From Parapedobacter composti (lineage in GTDB: Bacteria > Bacteroidota > Bacteroidia > Sphingobacteriales > Sphingobacteriaceae): a stretch of 64,000 bases of DNA. The DNA lies in NCBI RefSeq assembly GCF_900112315.1, contig NZ_FOLL01000002.1:62001-126000 (forward strand), given 5' to 3'. Shown one piece after another: positions 27,872-36,842 of the stretch. Under the pieces are notes generated by a model that saw only the letters and a program-made list of their open reading frames with translations, had not been told where the DNA came from and made no database searches. A program made the translations under genes and the position numbers. How positions within the stretch are numbered: position 1 is the first letter of the stretch; every line of letters starts with the position of its first letter.

Positions 27872-28065
27872 TACGAGTAAAGTTCTTTTCTGAAATCCTC
27901 CAGCGTGGTTTTGGTCGTCTTGCCTGATTTAGCCTCTTTTATCGCTTTTTCAGTATCTTTATTGTAACGAGGTTCTTCAAACTCTACAAAAGGAAGCGTT
28001 TTAAGATATTCATAGAATACTTTTGCCTGTTTGCTTCGCTTATCGATTTTTATCGTGATTTCCAT
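27871..28065 (-). CDS. Antitoxin of the YafQ module
   Basis: A 64-residue protein with MEITIKIDKRSKQAKVFYEYLKTLPFVEFEE at the N terminus (read in two parts), a short beta-strand plus helix pattern of the kind seen in small Bacteroidota antitoxins paired with RelE-type toxins, followed by a charged, flexible C terminus (toxin wrapping). It precedes and overlaps yafQ. It is not a classic RelB/DinJ by sequence; assignment rests mainly on position. Confidence 0.85.
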   Translation of the reverse strand: MEITIKIDKRSKQAKVFYEYLKTLPFVEFEEPRYNKDTEKAIKEAKSGKTTKTTLEDFRKELYS

Positions 28066-28091
28066 ATCCGCACATTTAATGATACTCCCCC

Positions 28092-28099
28092 CAAAAGTA
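28092..28099 (-). promoter_or_regulatory. -7 box of the YafQ module
   Basis: TACTTTTG on the minus strand, 27 bp before the antitoxin ATG. No dyad lies at the 31-nt spacing, so the module is not part of the dyad regulon. Confidence 0.5.
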
Positions 28100-28152
28100 C
28101 GAAAAAATAAAATTGTTCGCCATTGATAGCGAAAGAAGTGAGCTTATCCATG

Positions 28153-28186
28153 AAAATGGCTGATTTTCGGGATGCTCACATCGCGG
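28153..28186. repeat. Direct repeat copy 2 flanking the YafQ module
   Basis: Identical over 34 bp to 27531-27564. This copy includes the stop codon and last codons of the DUF3298-like gene, so the repeat unit is partly coding. Confidence 0.9.
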
Positions 28187-29294
28187 TGGAGTCCGAATCG
28201 TAGCGGAATCCGGGGCGCAACACGGCCTTCAGCTTTTCATAGGGCACAAACAACCTGAAGTATCCGTATGCATAGGGCGTCAGCTCATATAACCCGTAAT
28301 GAAACGTAATGCCCTGTTTCGATAAAATGAAGTTCGATGAATAGGTGATCGAATCGGCAATGAAAATACCGTATTCGTCTTCATTGAGCTTCACGTCCGG
28401 CTCAATACCATACTGCTCCCGCACTTCGGCATCCAGCAGTCCATTGAGGGCCTGCTCCTGACCGACATCCAGTATATCCTCCAATTGAAGCCATTTTTTG
28501 TCGCGCTTACGGTACGTGTAAAAGTGCTGGGACGACATGCCATGCGCACCGCCCGTATAACGAAAGGTGCTGAAACCCATGACCAGGTAATCAGGGGTGT
28601 TGAGTACCGGGTAAACCGAATATTCGTATTGGTGATTCAGGGTATACGCAAGCTGCTCATCCAGCTCTTCCACCCTATCCGTCATCTCGGCTTCATATCC
28701 TTCCTCGAACAAGCCAAGCTGCTGATCGGCATATGCACCGAAATCGGTGAATCCACCGCCCGTGATGAGCGCTGTCAACGCCCCGGCCAAAGCCCCGTCA
28801 CCGGGCAAAAATCCACGGAACTGCATGGTCCCTTCCAGGGCTTCCTCCAGTTGCCCGGATTCCACCGTCACAATCGTGTGCCGCTCAAACGGCAAAAACC
28901 GTTCGACCCCACGCCTATCCGACAGCGTGAAATGGAAGGCGACGGTATCCGCTTCGCTCGCCAGCATACCGGTATAGGAGCGGCCGTCAAACGCGCCGGT
29001 AAACGTTTCGCTGTCGCCCTGGTCTAACCACGTACTGAGTACCAGCGACTGAAAATTACCGCTGCGTGAACTGCGGTACAACTCAACGGGTAAGCATTCA
29101 TCGAGCAAGTAATAGTGCGCTGCAACCGGCGGTATTTCCTCGGGCAATCCGGCTTCCAGTGCCGGATAAATGGCAATTTCCATACAGGCCGCGTGCTGAC
29201 CGATTTCCCCTTCAAGGAGGTAATAACCCGGCGATTGCGCCGGGATTGCGGACGAGACACACAGTAAAAGGAGAAGTAAGGACAACCGTTTCAT
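28176..29294 (-). CDS. DUF3298-like exported protein
   Basis: A 372-residue protein with a signal peptide (MKRLSLLLLLLCVSSAIPAQ). The C-terminal third (GGAHGMSSQHFYTY, LEDILDVG, and the end segment ITFHYGLYELTPYAYGYFRLFVPYEKL) matches the DUF3298/RsiV-type domain pattern. RsiV is a lysozyme-sensing anti-sigma factor in Bacillus, but here there is no sigma-binding part; this is a periplasmic protein. The ATG at 29294 is chosen over 29348 because the signal peptide starts there. Driven by the dyad promoter at 29315-29363. Confidence 0.82.
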   Translation of the reverse strand: MKRLSLLLLLLCVSSAIPAQSPGYYLLEGEIGQHAACMEIAIYPALEAGLPEEIPPVAAHYYLLDECLPVELYRSSRSGNFQSLVLSTWLDQGDSETFTGAFDGRSYTGMLASEADTVAFHFTLSDRRGVERFLPFERHTIVTVESGQLEEALEGTMQFRGFLPGDGALAGALTALITGGGFTDFGAYADQQLGLFEEGYEAEMTDRVEELDEQLAYTLNHQYEYSVYPVLNTPDYLVMGFSTFRYTGGAHGMSSQHFYTYRKRDKKWLQLEDILDVGQEQALNGLLDAEVREQYGIEPDVKLNEDEYGIFIADSITYSSNFILSKQGITFHYGLYELTPYAYGYFRLFVPYEKLKAVLRPGFRYDSDSTAM

Positions 29295-29314
29295 TGCGAT
29301 AATTGACACCGGCA

Positions 29315-29363
29315 CAAAAATACCGACAAAACCGGCGACTGCCCTCACTGAAATCAGGGATTT
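29315..29363 (-). promoter_or_regulatory. Dyad promoter 2 (for the DUF3298-like gene)
   Basis: Dyad 29342-29363 (right half ATCAGGGATTT, left half weaker). The minus-strand -7 box TATTTTTG (29315-29322) is 30 nt from the dyad centre, one less than at the other sites. Confidence 0.6.
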
Positions 29364-29376
29364 TCAACCGTTAAAA

Positions 29377-29426
29377 ATACCCCTGATTTCCACTATTTTT
29401 TTCCCTGCCGGGCCGCACTAACTTTG
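29377..29426 (+). promoter_or_regulatory. Dyad promoter 3 (for the 29431-36704 operon)
   Basis: Dyad 29377-29398 (left half ATACCCCTGAT, right half diverged TTCCACTATTT) and -7 box TAACTTTG (29419-29426) at exactly 31 nt. The box ends 4 bp before the ATG at 29431. Confidence 0.7.
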
Positions 29427-29430
29427 CGTC

Positions 29431-30954
29431 ATGCGAAATGGCTGTGCACATCCGATTGCCCTGGCGCTGGCTGCCGTATTGAGCACGTCGGCCAGCGCCT
29501 GTATGGCGCCCCCTGTGCAACCGCCCAGTGGACAACGCACTGATACAATGAAACATTATCTTTACCTGGCAGCCGATGGCCGGTATGGCTATGCCGACGA
29601 ACAGATGAACGTCGTCATTCCCCCTTCGTTCCGCTCCGCCGGAACGTTTACCTCCACCGGTTTCGCCGTAGTGGAAGATGAGCAACTGCGTTATGGCGTA
29701 ATTGATAAGTCCGGCGAGCTGGTTATCCCCTTCCGGTACAGAAACATTTACTTGCGAGTGGCGGGTAACCGTACGCTCGCCCGGACGGAACGGACCTATA
29801 CCAATCGGCTCCGGTTTTGGGAGTGGCGTTTCCTGCCGGGGTTTTCCATTACCGGTGGCTCATCGGATAGCCGGTTGTTTGATACCGAGGTTAAACGCGC
29901 TCACGTGAAAATCACCGTACTGGAAACGAATCAGACCATTTATTCACAACGCGTACCAGCGGCAAGCAGTTATGGCCAGCAGTTTGCTATCAGGCCGCTG
30001 GACAAGCTACACTTCCTGCAAGGGAACAGGCTTTTTAAGCTCACCGACCGGAAGGTAAAGCGCTTGGCGCGGCATATTTTTGACGAGGTAGATGGCGGAC
30101 TGCTCCTGCAGCAGCGGGGAAACGGCTTCCGGTTGATTGACCGCGAGGGGAAACCGGCTTCCGGCACGCGGTATAGACAGGCCGACAGCCTGCACACCGC
30201 TATCAACGGCTTGCCACTTTCCATTGCCGTAAGCAGCAATCGATACGATGATGCGTGCCGTGCCATGGTGCTTGCAGACGACGAAGGACACCAGTATATC
30301 TTTCCCGATTTCAGCAAAGCATTTCCCGCAAGGATAGACGCAGCAGCCGTTCATGGCGTCGCCGCCGACACCGTACTCCGTACGGCTCGACTGATCAGCG
30401 GGATGCCCGGCACAGACCGCTTCATGCTGCGGTGGTTCAATCGGCAGGCATCCTGGTTCGAACACACCATGGTCGATACGGCGGGCCACTGGCACATGGA
30501 CCCGCCGCTTGACAATAAATTCACCGTGGTAATCCCTTCGGGAGATATACGCTGGCCTCCCGCGGGGCACATCATCCGCGATGAGGCCGTGGAAACCGGT
30601 TGGCGAATTGTCGCTTACCGCAACATAGCAGACGAGCTATATGAGGTGACCATCAAACGCGACAGTACGGAACGCATGGGCGTTTGGGATGCCGGGGCGG
30701 GGAACTGGCGCTGGAAACCTGAGCACCATTACATCCGCTGCCTGAATCTGCGCCAGGGCTATTGGACTTTTAAGCCCGGCAAAGACAGCCTCTACGGCTT
30801 GTACCATTTACCGTCGGGGCGCGTCGTCATTCCGCCGAAATACCACGACATGTCGGCCGATGGCACGGTATCTTATTACGATGAAAAGCTCGGTTATACC
30901 CGGTTTTATGTAAATTGGCAGACGCAACAGGAATTCCGGGAGAAAAGCAACTGA
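29431..30954 (+). CDS. WG-repeat-type lipoprotein
   Basis: A 507-residue lipoprotein (lipobox ending at Cys24). It carries several WG-like beta-repeats, such as DGRYGYADEQMNVVIPPSFR, LRYGVIDKSGELVIPFRYR and DSLYGLYHLPSGRVVIPPKYH, but the middle part is too diverged to count repeats. WG repeats (PF14903) are thought to make beta-propeller or solenoid scaffolds; their role is unknown. It is the first gene of a four-gene operon with two further exported proteins and TPR kinase 2. The -7 box is so close to the ATG that the mRNA should be leaderless or nearly so. Confidence 0.82.
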   Translation: MRNGCAHPIALALAAVLSTSASACMAPPVQPPSGQRTDTMKHYLYLAADGRYGYADEQMNVVIPPSFRSAGTFTSTGFAVVEDEQLRYGVIDKSGELVIPFRYRNIYLRVAGNRTLARTERTYTNRLRFWEWRFLPGFSITGGSSDSRLFDTEVKRAHVKITVLETNQTIYSQRVPAASSYGQQFAIRPLDKLHFLQGNRLFKLTDRKVKRLARHIFDEVDGGLLLQQRGNGFRLIDREGKPASGTRYRQADSLHTAINGLPLSIAVSSNRYDDACRAMVLADDEGHQYIFPDFSKAFPARIDAAAVHGVAADTVLRTARLISGMPGTDRFMLRWFNRQASWFEHTMVDTAGHWHMDPPLDNKFTVVIPSGDIRWPPAGHIIRDEAVETGWRIVAYRNIADELYEVTIKRDSTERMGVWDAGAGNWRWKPEHHYIRCLNLRQGYWTFKPGKDSLYGLYHLPSGRVVIPPKYHDMSADGTVSYYDEKLGYTRFYVNWQTQQEFREKSN

Positions 30955-30955
30955 A

Positions 30956-32035
30956 ATGAGATGGTGGTTTGGTTTAATGGCATTCATTACCCTTTCGTAT
31001 GCCTGCACGCAGCACGGGCGGAAGGTCGAGCCGGCCTTTTATTACTGGAAGACCGTGTACCAAGCCGATGATACGGAACAAACCTACCTGAGTGGGTTAG
31101 GCGCAAAGCGGCTTTTCGTGCGGATCATGGATGTGGACAACCAAGGACCGAACGGCGAACCGATTCCGGTCTCTCCCATCGTGTTCAAGGATACGCTGCC
31201 CGATTCCCTCCAGCTGGTTCCGGTGGTGTTCATCGCCAACCAGGTGCTCAAAGACCGTACGGAAGCCGAGCTTGACGGCCTGGCTGAGCGGATAAGCGCC
31301 TTCGTGCTGGGCAAAATCAAGCAGGCAGGTAAATCGGAATTTGATGAGTTGCAAATCGATTGCGACTGGACCGCCAGTACCCGGGAGGCTTACTTCCACC
31401 TCCTTGACCGGATACGGCAGCGGATGCCGGCGGGCACGCTGCTCTCGGCCACGTTGCGCCTGCACCAGGTGCGCAATCCGCACAGCAGCGGCACGCCGCC
31501 GGTAGACAAAGTGCTGCTGATGTGCTACAACATGGGCAACTTGCGCAGGTTCGGGCCGCAAAATTCCATTCTGGACATCAACGAAATGCACGTATACCTG
31601 AAGGGGTACCTTCGCGCCTATCCGCTGCCGATGGATGTGGCGCTTCCGCTATTTAGCTGGTCAGTGGTGTTCCGTGACGGACAATATGCCGGCATCAGTA
31701 AGCGCCTGGACCCCGCCCTGCTTTCGGACACCGCCTTGTTCAACCCGCTGGACGACACGTCGCTCTTCCGGCTTAGGGAACCGCTTCCTGAAGCCGGCCT
31801 TCGGAAAGGAGATGTCATCCGCCGTGAGCATGTCGGCTATGCGGACGTACGCCGTGCCGCCCGTTTCCTCGCCGACGAGCTGCCTGCGGCAGACTTCACC
31901 CTGCTCTACTACCACCTGGATAAAAACTTGCTGGCTGGCTTTCCAGCTGAAACGCCACCGGCATCATCACATGTACCTTCACCACAACAGCTATTCACCC
32001 ATGCATCGCTTCAGGAAATTATCGATTGCTTTTAG
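30956..32035 (+). CDS. Lipoprotein with a TIM-barrel-like domain
   Basis: A 359-residue lipoprotein (lipobox ending at Cys17, SYAC). Segments such as AFYYWKTVY, LQIDCDWT, LLSATLRLHQV, VLLMCYNMG and DVALPLFSW are spaced like the beta-strand ends of a glycoside-hydrolase-type TIM barrel (GH18-like look), but the catalytic signature of GH18 is not complete, so enzyme activity is unproven. It starts 1 bp after the WG gene stop and overlaps the next gene by 35 bp, so it is part of one operon. Confidence 0.75.
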   Translation: MRWWFGLMAFITLSYACTQHGRKVEPAFYYWKTVYQADDTEQTYLSGLGAKRLFVRIMDVDNQGPNGEPIPVSPIVFKDTLPDSLQLVPVVFIANQVLKDRTEAELDGLAERISAFVLGKIKQAGKSEFDELQIDCDWTASTREAYFHLLDRIRQRMPAGTLLSATLRLHQVRNPHSSGTPPVDKVLLMCYNMGNLRRFGPQNSILDINEMHVYLKGYLRAYPLPMDVALPLFSWSVVFRDGQYAGISKRLDPALLSDTALFNPLDDTSLFRLREPLPEAGLRKGDVIRREHVGYADVRRAARFLADELPAADFTLLYYHLDKNLLAGFPAETPPASSHVPSPQQLFTHASLQEIIDCF

Positions 32036-34469
32036 TGCGTTTGCCGGCGCTTTCTTCGGCGAAATCGCACTCAATATCGCCTGCGGTCCCGAACCCGACC
32101 CGTACGACTATTACGTGTCGTACTTTCACAACAACGTGGCCGGCGATGGGTATGCGCCCTTTTCGTTTACCGACCTCCGCTTTCTCTACGATGAGGAGGA
32201 ACCCGGGAGCGAGTCCCGCATCAACAGCGCGGAGTGGGCTGAATACTTAGGTGAGGCCGTACGGCCTGCTGATGTGCACGCCGCGATGTACCGCACCGAT
32301 GCCGCCACGGACTCCGCTATACGCGCTTTTCTGGAAACGCAGGCCGCCCCGCTGCCCGACAGCCTTTCGGAAAACACCTACCTCCAGGCGCTGGCGCGCA
32401 ACAAAAATGCCCGCGCGCTTTACCTGTTTGCCAAGACCGCGGAACCCCATGCACTGGCTGCGCATGCGGGTTATGACCATTACTGGAATCCCGAACCGCG
32501 TGATACCGCTAGCATGAACGTATTGGCCGCACAGGCGGAGGCATTGGCAAGGCAGCACCGGAAAGCCCCGTTTCTTCGCATACGCTACGCCTACCAGGCG
32601 GCACGCATGTACCATTATGCCGGCGATTATGCAAACTGCGTCCGCATTTACGACCGGTGGATTGATGAGGTGCCTGCCACGACGGCCCTGAAAGGCTGGG
32701 CGCTGATGCTGAAAGCAGGTGCGCTGCGGCGCGTCGGGGAGCCCGCGGAAGCGGCCTACTTATTCGCAAACGTATTTTCCAGTAACCCCGAAAGGCGCGT
32801 ACAGGCCTATAAAAACATCCACTACATCGATGTGCCCGTTGAAGAAATACTGGCCCATGCACAGTCCGATAACGAACGGGCAACCATTCACGCGGCACTG
32901 GGCTTCCGAAATGCAGACCTCGATACCGCAACCCTGAAAACGGTGTACCGGCTGGCGCCGGGCAGCCCACTGGTCGCCACACTCCTTGTCCGCGAAGTGA
33001 ATAAGCTGGAATCGCGCCTCACGGAGCAGTCGCCCTACTACCAGGGCCGATGGGGCGGGTGGGGGTTCTACGACGGCAGCACCCCGGCATCAGCCGCGCA
33101 GGCACATGCACGGGCAATCATCGGCTTTTGCCGGCAGCTGTCGGCCGATGCCGCTTATCCCGAACCGGCGCTCGGCACCGTCGCAGAAGCCTACCTCCAT
33201 TGGCTGCTGCACGAGGATACCGAAGCTGCGGCCCTGCTGGGCGGACTGGCTCCCGGGACACTTTCGCCCCGACTGGCCGACCAATACCGCACCGTCGACC
33301 TGCTGGTACGTGCACGGGCACTGGAGACGTCGCAGCCGGCCGATGTAGCGCGGTTAACCGAGACCTTAAATTGGCTGGATACCAAACGCAGTGAAGAACT
33401 ACGGGAAGCCATGGAACGTGCGGGCGACGAACCGGGCTATGCATTCTGGGCGCAGAAAGACCTGCGCTTTACCCGCACGGCTACCAATTTTTACCAATCG
33501 CTGCTTGCGCCGCACTTCATGGCGTCCGGCGATACCGCCCTCGCCGCAATGGCCATGCTGAAGGCGGATATCCCTTCCCTGGGACACGCGGGAAGCGCCG
33601 GCAAGTCCCTGCTTTCGCGGATATCGTGGAGCGCTGCGACGTTCTGGCAGGAGCAACTGCCCCCCACCGCACTGGAACAACTGGGGCGCTGGGCTACCGA
33701 AGGCATGGATTCGCCATGGGCGCCCCTCTTCGGCAGCCTGCTGGGCGATCTCATCGGCGACGACTACTGGGACCTGCTGGGCACCGCCTACCTGCGCACG
33801 CATGCGTATGGCGCAGCATCCCGCGCGTTTGCAAAGCTCTCTCCACAATTCCAGCGCGAATCGCCGGTAGACTGGTATGGCGGGGAGGAACAGCCGCTGT
33901 ACCCTGACCCGTTTATCACTGCCATCAACGACTACCCCAAACGTTTCGGCGGCACACCGCTCACCAAAGCCGGATTCGCGAAGGCCATGGCCGACCTGCA
34001 GCGGCGCATTGCCGAAGACCCCGGCAATGCGGCCTCCTATTACTTCCAGCTGGCCAATGGCGTGTACCAGACCGGCGCTTTCGGCAACGCATGGCAATTG
34101 ATCAGCTACCACTGGACCAGTACGCACAATTACATCCGGGGAAATTACTACTATGCCGGCGATTACCACGATGCCCGCCAGGCGGCAGCATGGTACGAGA
34201 AGGCGCGCGAGCTGAGCAAAGACCCCGAATTCCGCGCAAAATGCACGTTCATGCTGGCTAAATGCGAACAAAAGCGGTACAGTTACCCCAGCCTGAAAGC
34301 GTATTACGACGGTGGCTTCTCATACGGCAATAGGCCCGACCCGTTCTGGCTGTTCAGCCAACGGAACAGGTATTTCGGGGAACTGGAAACCCACTACGGA
34401 AATACGGCGTTTTTCCAGGCGGCCGTACGGGAATGTACCTACCTCGCTGATTTCATAAACAGGCCGTAG
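32001..34469 (+). CDS. Large TPR-like alpha-solenoid lipoprotein
   Basis: An 822-residue lipoprotein. The start at 32001 gives a signal peptide with Cys28 (LNIAC) followed by GPEPDPYDYY; the frame is open further upstream, but that part is the TIM-barrel gene read in another frame. The body is a long helical repeat protein with TPR-like units (for example AYQAARMYHYAGDYANCVRIYDRWI split over 32590-32670, and NAASYYFQLANGVYQTGAFGNAW). It ends 21 bp before kinase 2. The pairing with the TIM-barrel lipoprotein upstream suggests a surface complex, but no function is known. Confidence 0.8.
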   Translation: MHRFRKLSIAFSAFAGAFFGEIALNIACGPEPDPYDYYVSYFHNNVAGDGYAPFSFTDLRFLYDEEEPGSESRINSAEWAEYLGEAVRPADVHAAMYRTDAATDSAIRAFLETQAAPLPDSLSENTYLQALARNKNARALYLFAKTAEPHALAAHAGYDHYWNPEPRDTASMNVLAAQAEALARQHRKAPFLRIRYAYQAARMYHYAGDYANCVRIYDRWIDEVPATTALKGWALMLKAGALRRVGEPAEAAYLFANVFSSNPERRVQAYKNIHYIDVPVEEILAHAQSDNERATIHAALGFRNADLDTATLKTVYRLAPGSPLVATLLVREVNKLESRLTEQSPYYQGRWGGWGFYDGSTPASAAQAHARAIIGFCRQLSADAAYPEPALGTVAEAYLHWLLHEDTEAAALLGGLAPGTLSPRLADQYRTVDLLVRARALETSQPADVARLTETLNWLDTKRSEELREAMERAGDEPGYAFWAQKDLRFTRTATNFYQSLLAPHFMASGDTALAAMAMLKADIPSLGHAGSAGKSLLSRISWSAATFWQEQLPPTALEQLGRWATEGMDSPWAPLFGSLLGDLIGDDYWDLLGTAYLRTHAYGAASRAFAKLSPQFQRESPVDWYGGEEQPLYPDPFITAINDYPKRFGGTPLTKAGFAKAMADLQRRIAEDPGNAASYYFQLANGVYQTGAFGNAWQLISYHWTSTHNYIRGNYYYAGDYHDARQAAAWYEKARELSKDPEFRAKCTFMLAKCEQKRYSYPSLKAYYDGGFSYGNRPDPFWLFSQRNRYFGELETHYGNTAFFQAAVRECTYLADFINRP

Positions 34470-34490
34470 TGCAGGCCGATAACGGAACGC

Positions 34491-36704
34491 ATGAGAAGCA
34501 TCGTCTTATCATTCACCTGTTCGTTGGTATGCTGCCTGGCCGTGTTGGTTTGCCGTGCACAGGACGCATTGGATGCCGTGGCCAAGGCCTATCAGCAGGC
34601 CAGCTACGAAAACGGCGAGAAATTCCTGAAGGCCGGTCCCTATGTCCGCGCATTGTTTTTCAACGAACGCCGGGACGAAGCGATAGCCGTTCTGGAAGAA
34701 AACATCCGCTTGGCGCGGAAAAGGCAAGACGGCAAATATGCCGCGTACCTATACGGACTACGGGCACTCAACACGTTCATACTGGGCGATTCGGCACAGG
34801 CTGCCCGGTACATCGACAGCGCATCGGTTTTCGCGGCCCGCACGGCCGACCGCAAAATTAAGGGCTACGTGCACTATTGCCGGGGATGGTTGCTGGCGCG
34901 CGCCGGCCGCGAGGTGGATGCCGTAACCACCTTTGTGGAGGGCCTCCGCCTGCTCGAAAACACCGGCGCCCACACCTACCAGCGTTCGATCTACAGCGAA
35001 CTGTATGCCATATACGCCAATTGGCGGGCTACCGACCTTCAAACGAAGTATGCCTACCTGAATCTGGGCCTGGCCGTAAAATGGAAAGAACCATCGGCCC
35101 TGTTCGATGCACACATGCGCATGGGGCACCTGTATGAGACGCTTACCTCAGAAACCGGAAACCCATCGTTTGCCGACAGTGCAGTGCGCTATTACCGGAG
35201 CGCGATAGCCCTCTTCGAGGATAACCCGTCAACGATGGGAACCTCGCCCACCGATTTGGCGCATGTAGCCATTAACCTGGCAAACCTGCACCTCAACAAC
35301 GCCGATACGGCTGACCGGCGGCAGGCAGAAAAGTATGCGCGCAAGGCGATTGCAATCGCCGACCAGTATGGGCATACCCAATTCAAGGCCGCTGGCTATG
35401 GTATCCTGTCTGCCTTGGCACGGAGCAGCCATCAGCCTGAAAACGCAAAAACCTACCTGCTGGCCGCTCTGGCTGCCGCTTCGCAGGAGACGGCCATGAA
35501 TACCGAAACGCTTCCCCTTATTTTCCGGAACCTTGCCGAGCTGTCGGAGGAGCAGCAGGAGCATACCGAAGCGCTGCATTATTACAAGCAGTACGTAGCC
35601 GCCGCCGAGGATCGATTCGATGCAGAGAAGTTGGAATTGTCTGCACGGCTTGAAGCCCAATACGAGCGCGCCAAGCAACAACAGGCACTGGGGCAACTGC
35701 GCCTGGAGTCCGCGCAAAAGGAACAGCAACTCAAGCTGATGGATGCTCGTGCTGCCGAACAGCGGCAAGCGATTGAAGTGATGAAACTCAACGAAGAAAA
35801 CCAGCGCCAGCAACTGGCGTTTGCTAACCTCCAAAATCAGCAGAAGGAGCAGGAGCTCGCAGCCGTGCAACGCGAAGTGGCGCTCAAGTCGCGCATCAGC
35901 CAGACCTACATTATCCTCTTTGCTGTTGCATTGTTCATGATGGCGCTGCTGTTCTACGCTTACCGGCAGCGCTCAAAGACGTTGACCCAGCAAAGGCATC
36001 TTCATCGGCTGGAAATGGAACAGGTCCAGCAACAACACGAAATATCCAACCTTACCGCCATGCTCAGCGGACAGGAGCAGGAGCGTTCGCGGTTGGCGCG
36101 CGACCTACATGATGGCCTTGGCGGACTGCTTTCGGGGACTAAGATTGAGCTTTCCGCCGTATTTTCCCGCGTGAACGACGCGGCCGCCCGGGAAAAAGTC
36201 ACCCGCTCACTGAACCAGCTCGATGCGGCGGTCAATGAGCTCCGCCGTGTGGCGCACAACCTCATGCCCGAGCTGCTTTTGAAATATGGACTCACGGAGG
36301 CCATCCGCGAATACTGTAACCGGATGTCTCACGGCGACCTGGAGGTTGCCGCCGAGATTGTCAGCTACACCGACAGCCTCGACACCAATCGCCAGGTGGT
36401 CGTTTACCGCATCATCCAGGAGCTGGTAAACAACGCCATGAAGCATGCCGAGGCCAAGCACATCCTGATTCAGCTGGCACAGGCTGACGGCACCCTATAC
36501 CTGACCGTAGAAGATGACGGCAAGGGGTTCGACGTCGCCACGCTGGATGGGCGGAAGTCGGCCGGCATACACAATGTGCAATCGCGGCTGGATTACCTGA
36601 AGGGGCACCTTAACCTCATCAGCGAGCCAGGCATGGGTACCACAGTGGAGATTGAATTTCCCTTGGCACAACCGGCCAAGATTATCCAGGCGAGCGGGTC
36701 GTGA
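34491..36704 (+). CDS. TPR-containing sensor histidine kinase 2
   Basis: A 737-residue kinase with signal peptide, periplasmic TPR-like repeats to about 400, a Gln/Glu-rich coiled coil (about 380-465), one transmembrane helix at about 475-495, a HisKA_3 domain with RDLHDGLGG (His540) and a HATPase_c domain (ELVNNAMKHAEAKH, DDGKGFD). It is built like kinase 1 but is not adjacent to any response regulator. As the last gene of the dyad-driven operon at 29431 it is probably under the control of the system it may feed, giving feedback. Confidence 0.92.
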   Translation: MRSIVLSFTCSLVCCLAVLVCRAQDALDAVAKAYQQASYENGEKFLKAGPYVRALFFNERRDEAIAVLEENIRLARKRQDGKYAAYLYGLRALNTFILGDSAQAARYIDSASVFAARTADRKIKGYVHYCRGWLLARAGREVDAVTTFVEGLRLLENTGAHTYQRSIYSELYAIYANWRATDLQTKYAYLNLGLAVKWKEPSALFDAHMRMGHLYETLTSETGNPSFADSAVRYYRSAIALFEDNPSTMGTSPTDLAHVAINLANLHLNNADTADRRQAEKYARKAIAIADQYGHTQFKAAGYGILSALARSSHQPENAKTYLLAALAAASQETAMNTETLPLIFRNLAELSEEQQEHTEALHYYKQYVAAAEDRFDAEKLELSARLEAQYERAKQQQALGQLRLESAQKEQQLKLMDARAAEQRQAIEVMKLNEENQRQQLAFANLQNQQKEQELAAVQREVALKSRISQTYIILFAVALFMMALLFYAYRQRSKTLTQQRHLHRLEMEQVQQQHEISNLTAMLSGQEQERSRLARDLHDGLGGLLSGTKIELSAVFSRVNDAAAREKVTRSLNQLDAAVNELRRVAHNLMPELLLKYGLTEAIREYCNRMSHGDLEVAAEIVSYTDSLDTNRQVVVYRIIQELVNNAMKHAEAKHILIQLAQADGTLYLTVEDDGKGFDVATLDGRKSAGIHNVQSRLDYLKGHLNLISEPGMGTTVEIEFPLAQPAKIIQASGS

Positions 36705-36731
36705 ACGAAAGCACCTGAGTGACTTCGCTTA

Positions 36732-36781
36732 AATTCCCTTTTTTCAGGGATTTATTGCCTATGCAATATTGGTGATATTTG
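36732..36781 (+). promoter_or_regulatory. Dyad promoter 4 (for 36843-38280)
   Basis: Dyad 36732-36753 (AATTCCCTTTT and a perfect TTCAGGGATTT) and -7 box GATATTTG (36774-36781, 7 of 8 with the wildcard positions) at exactly 31 nt. The leader would be about 55 nt. Confidence 0.7.
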
Positions 36782-36842
36782 TTCCGGTGAACGCGCCAGC
36801 ACAGGCGTGTCCATCGTTAAATAAACACTATGCGTATCCATC

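Noticed and set aside
33399..34271. Open frame of 290 codons on the minus strand
   Set aside because: Antisense to the helical-repeat lipoprotein in GC-rich sequence, where mirror frames are frequent; no start signal or domain.
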